Origin: DAHUXD01 sp963736455
Lineage (GTDB): Bacteria; Acidobacteriota; Thermoanaerobaculia; UBA5066; Gp7-AA6
Assembly: GCA_963736455.1 (NCBI GenBank)
Contig: CAVTON010000001.1
Coordinates: forward strand, 2,046,001-2,110,000
Direction: 5' to 3'
DNA length: 64,000 bases
Translations under genes and position numbers: made by a program
The notes under the pieces: generated by a model
What the model was told of the DNA's origin: nothing
The model's input: only the letters and a program-made list of their open reading frames with translations
The model's database searches: none
Part shown: positions 41,778-48,948 of the stretch, in pieces
Numbering within the stretch: the first letter of the stretch is position 1
Layout of the letters: the number at the start of each line of letters is the position of its first letter

Positions 41778-42758
41778 CTAGGGCTGTAGGGGCAGGGCTT
41801 GCCCCGCCCTTCCGGCTTCTCGCACCCTCGCCTGGATCTCCCGCCGCTTCGCCCACAGCCGCTTCCGATTTCTCCAGAGCCACCCGAAGGCCGGCAGGGA
41901 GGAATGCTCGACCGTCAGGCAGGCGCCGAGCACGACGAGATCGCGCGAGAGCGTCGGAATCGCGGTTCGGACGAGCTCGCCGCCCGTCTGGTTGTTGATT
42001 CGCAGGAGGAATCGGTTCTTGACCGAATGCATGTTGGCGAGCGCGGTCATCTGACGCCGCCTCTCGGGGACGTTTCGTCTCCGGTGGGCGGCGACGGCGG
42101 AGGGCACGTAGAGGCAGCGCCAGCCCAGGTTTCGCAGGCGCCACGCGAGGTCGGCATCTTCGCGATAGAGAAAGAAGTCCGCGTCGAAGCACCCCGTGGC
42201 GATCCGCGCGCTTTCGAGGGCCGCCCGGCGGTAGAAGCCCGCGGCCCCCGAGGCTCCGGCGATCTCCTCCTCCCGGACGAAACGGCCTTCCGCGGCCTCG
42301 CCCGCGCCCCGGTCGAAATGACGGCCGGATGCGGTGAAGCGGATCCCCGCCGAATCGAGCACCGGGCTCCGCGAGAGCTCCGGCCCCTCGGCGCGGTAGA
42401 GGCGTCCCGAGGCGGAGCCGACGTCCGCGGCGTCGGCGGCATCGAGCCGGCGCGCGAGGGTCGCGGCGAAGCCGGGCTCGAGACGGCAGTCCGGATTGAG
42501 AGCGAGCACGTAGCGCCCCGTCGTGGCGTCGATCCCGGCGTTCATTGCGGCCGCGTACCCGACGTTCTCCGAGAGGCCGAGGAGCCGGACCGCGCCGCCG
42601 AAGGCCCGCGGAGCCTCGCGCGATCCGTCCGACGAGGCATTGTCGACGAGGAGGGTCTCGCAGGCGATCCCGGTCTGCCGGACCGCCGACGCGAGCGAGA
42701 TTGGCAGGTCCGCACCGCTGTCCCGGGAGACGACGACGATCGAAACGTCGCGGGTCAT
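41778..42758 (-). CDS. GT2-family glycosyltransferase 1
   Basis: The 326-residue GT-A enzyme opens TRDVSIVVVSRDSGADLPIS, with LLVDNASSDGS and the acidic NPDCRLEPGF metal site. It also has ASGAAGFYRRAAL and the distal FLYREDADLAWRLRNLGWRC, as in rhamnosyltransferase-like GT2 proteins. The ATG overlaps the upstream GT2 stop (TGATG). The last ten codons and the stop fall in a GC palindrome at 41783 (GRAGQALPLQP), so the natural C-terminus may have been replaced by the repeat. Confidence 0.9.
   Translation of the reverse strand: MTRDVSIVVVSRDSGADLPISLASAVRQTGIACETLLVDNASSDGSREAPRAFGGAVRLLGLSENVGYAAAMNAGIDATTGRYVLALNPDCRLEPGFAATLARRLDAADAADVGSASGRLYRAEGPELSRSPVLDSAGIRFTASGRHFDRGAGEAAEGRFVREEEIAGASGAAGFYRRAALESARIATGCFDADFFLYREDADLAWRLRNLGWRCLYVPSAVAAHRRRNVPERRRQMTALANMHSVKNRFLLRINNQTGGELVRTAIPTLSRDLVVLGACLTVEHSSLPAFGWLWRNRKRLWAKRREIQARVREAGRAGQALPLQP
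41783..41813. repeat. GC palindrome at the end of a glycosyltransferase gene
   Basis: GTAGGGGCAGGGCTTGCCCC and the following CGCCC form an inverted repeat of the same kind as those at 25649 and 46788. It lies within the last codons of the GT2 gene, just before the DUF1972 gene. Confidence 0.55.
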
Positions 42759-43756
42759 CAGGAGCCGGGCTCGAACCCCGCCGCGACGGCGAGCACGCGG
42801 AGGTACGCCCGCGCCGCCACGCCTCGGGAGCGCGGCACGTCGCGGCGAAACGGCAGCACCGCGAGCCTCAGGATCATGCCGGACGCGAGCAGAACGCGAT
42901 AGGCGGCGCGGGCGAGCGGGCCGTACCGCGCATGGCGGTAGCGCTGAGCGTTGCGATAGAAGAGCGGGAGGAAACGGTCGTAGCCGAGCCGCGACGCGGA
43001 CGCGCCGCCGCGATGGCGGAACCGGGCCTCGGGCAGGTAGAGGATCGAGCCCTCCGCCGCCAGATGCGCGCACAGCTCCACGTCCTCGTACCAGGCGGGG
43101 ACGTAACGCTCGTCGAACCCTCCGACGCGCTCGAAGACGTCGCGCCGCACCGCGAGCGCGGCCGCGGCCGCCTGCTCGACGCGAAACGCCGCGTCCCGGC
43201 CCTCGTCCGCGTAGCGGCTGCGGCGGCGGCCCGGATGGTTCGGGGAGAGGTGATCGATCAGCAGCAGCTCGGTCGCGTCGGCGCCGAGAGACGGCAGCCG
43301 GCGCAGCTGGAAGGTGGCCTGGTCTTCGCGGCCGGGCGGCGAGAGCCGGAGCGGTCCCGGCGGGGGGGCATCGCCGTCCATTTCGACGAGCCTCGGCGCG
43401 ACCGCGACGATGCCGGAATCCGCGTCGAGGGCGCGCGCGATTCCCGTGAAGGGCTCTCCTTCGGCGCGCGCGTCGGGATTGAGAAAGAGCAGCGCGTCTC
43501 CCGCGGCGGCGGCGGCGGCCTGATTCGCCGCGGGACCGAAGCCGCGATTCTCCCGATTCGCGAGGAGAACGGCATCCGGCCACGCGCGCCGGAGATCCTC
43601 CGCGGCGAGACCTCCGCCGTTGTCGACGACGACGAGCGACGCCTTCACCCCGCCGCGAGGAATGCGCGCCCGCGCCGCGGCCAGAGACGCCACGGCCTCG
43701 GCCACGTCCGCGTCGTCCCTCCACGCCACCACGATCGCCGTCACCTCGCGGATCAT
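42758..43756 (-). CDS. GT2-family glycosyltransferase 2
   Basis: This 332-residue GT-A enzyme starts MIREVTAIVVAWRDDADVAE, with SLVVVDNGGGLAAEDLR, LFLNPDARAEGEPFTG (metal site) and VPAWYEDVELCAHLAAEGSI. It has an Ala/Arg-rich composition and a long middle insert (PPGREDQATFQLRRLPSLGA). Its ATG overlaps the preceding GT2 stop (ATGA) and its own stop overlaps the next start. The three GT2 genes form a translationally coupled run, so each probably adds a sugar to the same repeat unit. Confidence 0.88.
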   Translation of the reverse strand: MIREVTAIVVAWRDDADVAEAVASLAAARARIPRGGVKASLVVVDNGGGLAAEDLRRAWPDAVLLANRENRGFGPAANQAAAAAAGDALLFLNPDARAEGEPFTGIARALDADSGIVAVAPRLVEMDGDAPPPGPLRLSPPGREDQATFQLRRLPSLGADATELLLIDHLSPNHPGRRRSRYADEGRDAAFRVEQAAAAALAVRRDVFERVGGFDERYVPAWYEDVELCAHLAAEGSILYLPEARFRHRGGASASRLGYDRFLPLFYRNAQRYRHARYGPLARAAYRVLLASGMILRLAVLPFRRDVPRSRGVAARAYLRVLAVAAGFEPGS

Positions 43757-44700
43757 CGGCCGGGGCCGGAGGCCGGACCGGGCCACTCGGAGAGCCGGCC
43801 CGTCTCGTCGCCCGACCGCCACGCCATCCACGGCAGCCGCGGCCACACGAGCAGCGGCAGCGCGATCCCTCCCAGGCCGACCGCGCGGGCATGGGCGATG
43901 TCCGCGCGCAGCAGCGACGGCAGGTGGCGCCGCAGGAGCGCGGGCGCGAAGTTGCGGAACAGCGTGCGCCAGCGGTTGCGGGCCGTCCAGAACGCGCGGC
44001 GCAGCGGCGTCCGGCGGCCGGTGCGGGAGCCCTCGTGGCGCGCCACCGCGCGCGGATCGCAGACGAAGCGCCAGCCCGAGCGGCGAAGGCGCAGAGACAG
44101 GTCGACGTCCTCGTAGTAGGCGAAGAACGCCCCGTCGAAGACCGCGCCGCCCCGCGCCACGGCCTCGAGCGCCTCCCGCCGGTAGAGCGTCGCCGTCGCC
44201 GACACTCCGGACACTTCGAAGGGCTCGCGCGGCGCCTGCGACGCGTCCGCGCCCGAAAGCACCGGGACCGCCTCGCCGCGCGCGTTCCACGCGAGACCGG
44301 CGGAATCGACCTGCCGGCCGTCGTCCGAGAGGATCAGGCCCTGGGCCGCGGCGAGCCGGCCGTCGAGCTCGAGCCGCGCGGCGAGCCGCGCGACGTAGTC
44401 CGGCTCCAGCACCGCGTCGTTGTTGAGGAGCAGGACGAAGAGCGAGCGCGTCCGCGCGATCCCCTCGTTCGCGCCGCCGGCAAACCCGAGGTTCCTGCTG
44501 AAGCCGATCACGCGCGCGGACGGCGCTTCGCGCGCGATCCGGTCCCTCTCCTCGGTGCGCGACGCGTTGTCCACGACGACGAGCGACAGGACGGCGCCGG
44601 TCTGCCGCTCGAGCGACGCCAGGGCCCGGAAGAGCGCGCCTCCGCCGTCGCGGTTGACCACGATGGCGTCCACGTCCGGAAGATGCGGGGAACCGTTCAA
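43753..44700 (-). CDS. GT2-family glycosyltransferase 3
   Basis: This 315-residue protein has VDAIVVNRDGGGALFRALAS, SLVVVDNASRTEERDRIARE, VLLLNNDAVLEPDYVARL (metal site) and FFAYYEDVDLSLRLRRSGWR, all GT2 features. The C-terminal 80 residues have a hydrophobic stretch (GLGGIALPLLVWPRLPW) that may anchor it at the membrane. The start is a TTG at 44700, with a GTG about ten codons in as an alternative. It is the first gene of the glycan run and is divergent from serS with 43 nt between them, so both promoters overlap there. Confidence 0.87.
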   Translation of the reverse strand: MNGSPHLPDVDAIVVNRDGGGALFRALASLERQTGAVLSLVVVDNASRTEERDRIAREAPSARVIGFSRNLGFAGGANEGIARTRSLFVLLLNNDAVLEPDYVARLAARLELDGRLAAAQGLILSDDGRQVDSAGLAWNARGEAVPVLSGADASQAPREPFEVSGVSATATLYRREALEAVARGGAVFDGAFFAYYEDVDLSLRLRRSGWRFVCDPRAVARHEGSRTGRRTPLRRAFWTARNRWRTLFRNFAPALLRRHLPSLLRADIAHARAVGLGGIALPLLVWPRLPWMAWRSGDETGRLSEWPGPASGPGR

Positions 44701-44743
44701 ACGGTTGACTCGATCGGCGCGCGCGATATGAAATCGCTGCCGG

Positions 44744-46003
44744 ATGCTACCACGCGAGTTCCTGCGCGAGAACGCGGAGCGCCTTCTCTCCGAGATGCCC
44801 GAACGCTACTCGGGCACCGGCCTCGAGGACTACGCGCGGCTCGACCGCGAGCGGCGCGAAGCCGTGACGAAGCTCGAGGAGAAGCGGCGGCGGCGCAACG
44901 AGCTCACGGCCGTCAAGGGCAGACCGGCGCCCGAGGCGCTCGCGGAGATGAAGACCCTCAAGGAGGAGATCCACGCGCTCGAGAAGCGCACCGAGGAGGC
45001 CGACGGATTCCTCGCGGCGGTGGAGCAGAGCGTCCCGAACGCTCCGGAGTCGACGGTGCCGCGCGGCCGGGACGAATCGGCGAATCGCGTCGAGCGCACC
45101 TGGGGCACGCCGCGCAAATTCGACTTCGCTCCGCAGGCGCACTGGGACCTCGGACCGGCGCTCGGAATCCTCGACTTCGAGCGCGGCGCGAAGGTCGCCG
45201 GCGCGCGGTTCACGGTTCTGCGTGGAGCGGCCGCGAGGCTGTCCCGCGCGCTCATCCAGCTCTTCCTCGACGTCCACGTCGAAGAGCAGGGCTACACCGA
45301 GGTCCTGCCGCCGTTTCTCGTCAACGCCGACTCGCTCTTCGGCACCGGCCAGCTGCCGAAGTTCGAAGCCGACCTCTTCAAGACGACCGCGGGCTACTAC
45401 CTGATCCCGACCGCCGAGGTTCCGGTCACGAACCTGCACCGCGACGAGGTTCTCGCCGCGGACGCGCTCCCGCTTCTCTACACTGCCTGGACCCCCTGCT
45501 TCCGCTCCGAGGCCGGAGCGGCCGGACGCGACACGCGCGGCATGATCCGGCAGCACCAGTTCGACAAGGTCGAAGTCGTCATGCTCGTGCGCCCCGAGGA
45601 GTCGGCGGCCGCGCTCGAGACGCTCACGGCGCACAACGAGGAGATCCTCCGCCGCCTCGAGCTGCCCTATCGCGTCGTCTCGCTCTGCACGGGAGATCTC
45701 GGATTCTCTTCGGCGAAGACCTACGACCTCGAGGTCTGGCTGCCGGGCCTGAACGCCTACAAGGAGATCTCCTCCTGCTCGAACTGCGAAGCCTTCCAGG
45801 CGCGCCGCGCGTCCATCCGCTTCCGGCGCGCCGAGGGAGAGAAGCCGGAGCCCGTCCATACCCTGAATGGGTCGGGCCTGCCGGTCGGACGGACCATCGT
45901 CGCGATCCTCGAGAACTTCCAGCGAGCCGACGGCTCGGTCGCGATTCCGGCGGCGCTGCAGCCCTACATGCACGGCCAGACCGAGATCCGCCGGGCCGGT
46001 TGA
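44744..46003 (+). CDS. serS: Seryl-tRNA synthetase
   Basis: This 419-residue class II synthetase charges serine to tRNA-Ser. The N-terminal coiled-coil arm (residues 25-105; DRERREAVTKLEEKRRRRNE) binds the long tRNA variable arm. Motif 2 is CFRSEAGAAGRDTRGMIRQH and motif 3 is NGSGLPVGRTIVAILENFQ. The serine site includes TAEVPVTNLH and EISSCSNCEAFQARR. Two of its substrates, tRNA-Ser(GCU) and tRNA-Ser(UGA), are encoded 3 and 9 kb downstream. A methyltransferase gene follows after 6 nt. Confidence 0.98.
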   Translation: MLPREFLRENAERLLSEMPERYSGTGLEDYARLDRERREAVTKLEEKRRRRNELTAVKGRPAPEALAEMKTLKEEIHALEKRTEEADGFLAAVEQSVPNAPESTVPRGRDESANRVERTWGTPRKFDFAPQAHWDLGPALGILDFERGAKVAGARFTVLRGAAARLSRALIQLFLDVHVEEQGYTEVLPPFLVNADSLFGTGQLPKFEADLFKTTAGYYLIPTAEVPVTNLHRDEVLAADALPLLYTAWTPCFRSEAGAAGRDTRGMIRQHQFDKVEVVMLVRPEESAAALETLTAHNEEILRRLELPYRVVSLCTGDLGFSSAKTYDLEVWLPGLNAYKEISSCSNCEAFQARRASIRFRRAEGEKPEPVHTLNGSGLPVGRTIVAILENFQRADGSVAIPAALQPYMHGQTEIRRAG

Positions 46004-46009
46004 CGGCCG

Positions 46010-46789
46010 TTGCCCCAGCCCCACGTCTTCGACGCGGTCCTCGCGGCGGCACGCCGGCTGCCGGGATACCCGCGCCTGCGCGTCCTCGACCTCTCCGCCG
46101 GCCGCGGCGAGATCGCGGCGGCTCTCGCCCGCGACGGCTGCACGGTGCGCGGCACGCACTTCCGCGCGGACGACTACAAGCTGAAGGGCGCCACCTCGCC
46201 GCTGCCCGCCTCCCAGGTTCCGATCGATCCGGACGTCGACCTGATGCGGCCGCTGCCGTACCCGAGCGGTACCTTCGATCTCGTCGTCCTCTGCGAGGTC
46301 GCGGAGCACCTGCCCACCGAGATCCCCGTCGTCGCCGAGATCGGCCGCGTCCTTGCGCCCGGCGGCTTCCTGATTCTCTCGTCGCCGAACGTCGCGCGCC
46401 TGCATTCGCGCTGGCACTTCTTCTTCTCGGGGACCCACAAGCTGATCCGCCGCCGCACGGGCTGGGACCTCGGCGCCGACAGCCTCTACGCGTACCACAT
46501 CAACCCGATCGACTTCCCGCTCCTCCACACGCTGCTCTTCCAGGCGGGCCTCTCGATCGAGCGGCTCGACGTCACCCTCTTCAAGTGGAGACACGCGTGG
46601 CTCTTCCTCTTCTATCCGTTCGTCCGGCTCGCGGCGAGGATCGAGACCTCGCGCCACCGCTCGGGAGAGACGCATGCCCGCGGCGAGGACGACCTCTTCC
46701 GCTGGATGGTGCACCCGGCGATGCTCGGGAGCGAGCAGCTCCTGTTGACCGCGCGCAAACGGCCTTCCGATCCGCGACAGGCTTCGTAG
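46010..46789 (+). CDS. Class I SAM-dependent methyltransferase
   Basis: The 259-residue protein has motif I LRVLDLSAGRGEIAAALA, an acidic loop VDLMRPLPYPSGTFDLVVLC and EVAEHLPTEIPVVAEIGRVL, as in the UbiE/Methyltransf_11 group. The C-terminal half (SRWHFFFSGTHKLIRRRTGW, AYHINPIDFPLLHTLLFQAG) resembles enzymes acting on lipids or glycan carriers. The start is TTG at 46010, close behind serS. Its stop codon TAG coincides with the first bases of a palindromic repeat. The substrate is unknown; the nearby glycan genes make a saccharide or lipid acceptor plausible. Confidence 0.85.
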   Translation: MPQPHVFDAVLAAARRLPGYPRLRVLDLSAGRGEIAAALARDGCTVRGTHFRADDYKLKGATSPLPASQVPIDPDVDLMRPLPYPSGTFDLVVLCEVAEHLPTEIPVVAEIGRVLAPGGFLILSSPNVARLHSRWHFFFSGTHKLIRRRTGWDLGADSLYAYHINPIDFPLLHTLLFQAGLSIERLDVTLFKWRHAWLFLFYPFVRLAARIETSRHRSGETHARGEDDLFRWMVHPAMLGSEQLLLTARKRPSDPRQAS

Positions 46790-46846
46790 GGGCGGCCCTT
46801 GCGGCCGCCCGCGGGCGGGGGCAACCCCCGCACCGACGGCAAGCGC
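46788..46846. repeat. Double GC palindrome after the methyltransferase gene
   Basis: TAGGGGCGGCCCTTGCGGCCGCCC is followed by GGGCGGGGGCAACCCCCGC. It is the best-preserved copy of the palindrome family also found at 25649 and 41783. Its leading TAG provides the methyltransferase stop codon. Confidence 0.6.
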
Positions 46847-46871
46847 CCGATCGGGATTTCGCGACTGGACG

Positions 46872-47483
46872 CTAGAGAGATGCAGGCGCCGGAGGGACGA
46901 GCGCTCCCGCCGAGACGATCATCTTCATCGCCTGCTCGGGAGTCATGTCGAGGTAGGTCACCTTCTCCTGCGGAACGACCAGGAGAAACCCCGTCGTCGG
47001 ATTGACCGCGCTCGGAATGAAGAGGCTGCAGACCTTCCGGCCGGTCTTCGCCGACGTCTCACCGTCGGCCGTCGACGTGACGAAGCCGAGTCCCCAGGTT
47101 CCGGGCGACGGAAACTCGACGATCGCCACCCTCCCGAAGGAGCCGATCCGCGACGGACCGAGCAGGAGCTCGGCAATCTGGCGCAACGTGACATAAATCT
47201 TGTTGATGAGCGGGACGCGGTGCATCAGCCGGTCCCACAGCGCGAAGAGCCGCTTACCGGCGAAGTTCGCCGCGACGAAGCCGAGAACGAGCAGCAGGAC
47301 ATTCAGGAGAACGAAGCCGAGGCCCACGACGGAGATTCCGCGCGCCCGCAGCTGCGCCCCGAGAATGTTGTCGAAGAAGTTGAAGAGGCTCCAGACGACC
47401 CACAGCGTCAGCGCCGTCGGAGCGAGAACGACGATCCCGGCCACCCAGTAGCGGCGCAGGCGGACGCCGACGGTCGCCGACAT
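46872..47483 (-). CDS. DUF502-family membrane protein
   Basis: The 203-residue protein has two membrane helices (WVAGIVVLAPTALTLWVVWS and VGLGFVLLNVLLLVLGFVAA) linked by a short FNFFDNILG loop. The soluble part has SFGRVAIVEFPSPGTWGLGF and CSLFIPSAVNPTTGFLLVVP, defining DUF502 features. The ATG at 47483 gives the usual N-terminus with a basic stretch (RLRRYWVAG). Family function is unknown. It is divergent from the secreted protein at 47540, leaving 56 nt between the start codons. Confidence 0.88.
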   Translation of the reverse strand: MSATVGVRLRRYWVAGIVVLAPTALTLWVVWSLFNFFDNILGAQLRARGISVVGLGFVLLNVLLLVLGFVAANFAGKRLFALWDRLMHRVPLINKIYVTLRQIAELLLGPSRIGSFGRVAIVEFPSPGTWGLGFVTSTADGETSAKTGRKVCSLFIPSAVNPTTGFLLVVPQEKVTYLDMTPEQAMKMIVSAGALVPPAPASL

Positions 47484-47526
47484 GACGCCATGGTAACTCG
47501 CCCGCGGGAAGACGCGATCGTGCCCG

Positions 47527-47532
47527 TACAAT
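47527..47532 (+). promoter_or_regulatory. -10-like TACAAT, leaderless start
   Basis: TACAAT ends 7 nt before the ATG chosen at 47540. The expected transcription start is at or next to the start codon, and no ribosome site is seen. Confidence 0.5.
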
Positions 47533-47539
47533 GGACGCG

Positions 47540-48640
47540 ATGCGTTCGATCGCGCGATGCGCTCTCAGCGTTCTCCTTCTCGCCGCCGGCGCGCCCCCGG
47601 GGGTCCGAGCCCAGGGCGCCGGATGGGAGACCTTCGGGCCCGCCCTTTTCCAGGTCAACGCCCTGTCCACGCCGGCGCAGAATCTGACCGTCTACGCCGC
47701 GAGCGCCGACCCGACGTCGGGAGCGAGCGGCATCTTCGGAAGCACCGACGGCGGCGGTACGTGGAACGGCCTGGTCAGCGCCCCGGCCAACGAGATCTAC
47801 GCCGATATCCTCGCCGACGGCGTCGACGCCGGAGCTCTCTACGCCGGCGCGCCCGACACGGGCGACGGGACCACGAAAATCTACCGTTCGATCAATTCCG
47901 GCGGCACGTGGGTCCTCGGCCAGACGATCCCGGCGTACTGCGTTCCGTCCTTCGTCCAGCTGACGACCGGGGACGTGCTCGTGTCCTGCGGGACGCTCCT
48001 CTACCGCCTGGCGTCGGGCGGCACCTGGGGACCGCTCTCGAACCCGTTCACCGAGGCGACGCGCCTGACCGCAGGGCCGAGCGGCGTCGTCCTGGCCTTC
48101 GGACCGACCCACATCTTCAAGAGCACGAACCGCGGCGATTCCTGGACCGCGTCGGGCAGCGCCCCCGGGGCCTGCCCCGGCTTGAACGCGCTGCGCGTCC
48201 ACCCGGGCAACGCGAGCTCGCTCGTCGCCGGAACGGGTGTGACCGGCGCACAGGGGTTCCAGTGCGGCGGCATATACCGGAGCGCCAACGGCGGAACGAC
48301 CTGGAGCGCGACGGGTCTGTCCGGCGTCTACGCGACGGACGTCGCCATCAACCCCGGGTCGCCGAGCCAGATGTTCGCGAGCGCCGGTTACGCCCCGGGG
48401 ATCCTTCCCGTGGGCGGCGTGTTCCAGAGCCTCGACGGCGGCGCCACCTGGTCCGATCTCGCGCTTCCCCAGCCCGGCGCCGGGAGCATCGCCCTGTCCC
48501 ACGACGCGAACCTGATCTACGCCGCGACGTCGCTCGGCGTCTATCAGCGCAACGTGGAGATCGCGATCCCGACCGCGCCGCGCGGCCGCCCCGTGCTGCC
48601 GCCCGGCAGCCCGCCCCCTCGCGTCGTCGACCGGCCTTAG
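47540..48640 (+). CDS. Secreted Asp-box (BNR/sortilin-like) propeller protein
   Basis: The 366-residue protein carries a Sec signal (MRSIARCALSVLLLAAGAPP, cleavage near VRAQG). At least five Asp-box turns follow: GSTDGGGTWNGL, SINSGGTWVL, STNRGDSWTA, SANGGTTWSA and SLDGGATWSDL, each at a blade edge, which predicts a beta propeller. Such proteins bind glycans or other ligands at the surface, and without catalytic residues an enzyme role is unlikely. The C-terminus is proline-rich. The internal ATG at 47540 is preferred over 47531 for its position below TACAAT and its cleaner signal. Confidence 0.8.
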   Translation: MRSIARCALSVLLLAAGAPPGVRAQGAGWETFGPALFQVNALSTPAQNLTVYAASADPTSGASGIFGSTDGGGTWNGLVSAPANEIYADILADGVDAGALYAGAPDTGDGTTKIYRSINSGGTWVLGQTIPAYCVPSFVQLTTGDVLVSCGTLLYRLASGGTWGPLSNPFTEATRLTAGPSGVVLAFGPTHIFKSTNRGDSWTASGSAPGACPGLNALRVHPGNASSLVAGTGVTGAQGFQCGGIYRSANGGTTWSATGLSGVYATDVAINPGSPSQMFASAGYAPGILPVGGVFQSLDGGATWSDLALPQPGAGSIALSHDANLIYAATSLGVYQRNVEIAIPTAPRGRPVLPPGSPPPRVVDRP

Positions 48641-48648
48641 CGGGAGAA

Positions 48649-48740
48649 GTGGCGGAGAGGACGGGATTTACCGCCGGGCTGCCGCACGGCGCTCCCTACT
48701 GCCGAGGGCCTGCCCTTTGTGGCCGGGTCGGTGGACGGCT
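48649..48740. repeat. Inverted tRNA-Ser 3' end joined to the GGATTT/ACCGCC palindromic motif
   Basis: The sequence TGGCGGAGAGGACGGGATTT is the exact complement of the last 20 bases, CCA included, of tRNA-Ser(GCU) at 48825-48918. It then switches to ACCGCCGGGCTGCCGCACGG. The break lies at the same T-loop position as in the tRNA-fMet remnant at 23036. The rest of the gap up to the tRNA holds nothing else recognisable. Confidence 0.75.
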
Positions 48741-48824
48741 CGAACCCGTGAAGAGCTCGACGCGCGGGGCTACCGTTCCCTCTCGAGCTTCAATCCACTA
48801 ACATTCGACATCCTGACCACTCGC

Positions 48825-48918
48825 GGAGAGGTGGGTGAGTGGCTTAAACCAGCGGTTTGCTAAACCGCCGTAGGGGCTTAAACCTCTACCACGGGTTCAA
48901 ATCCCGTCCTCTCCGCCA
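48825..48918 (+). tRNA. tRNA-Ser (GCU), CCA encoded
   Basis: This class II tRNA starts GGAGAGGTGGGTGAGTGGCT. Its anticodon stem-loop is GGTTTGCTAAACC (anticodon GCT), it has a long variable arm (GTAGGGGCTTAAACCTCTAC) and T arm CGGGTTCAAATCCCG, and it ends CCTCTCCGCCA. All stems pair. It reads AGC/AGU codons and is a substrate of SerS at 44744. Confidence 0.97.
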
Positions 48919-48934
48919 TTCGCAGCGCTCGCGA

Positions 48935-48940
48935 TAGCAT
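48935..48940 (+). promoter_or_regulatory. -10-like TAGCAT, leaderless start
   Basis: TAGCAT ends 8 nt before GTG 48949, only 17 nt after the tRNA-Ser CCA. The following gene could also be read through from the tRNA promoter. Confidence 0.4.
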
Positions 48941-48948
48941 CCGGCGCG

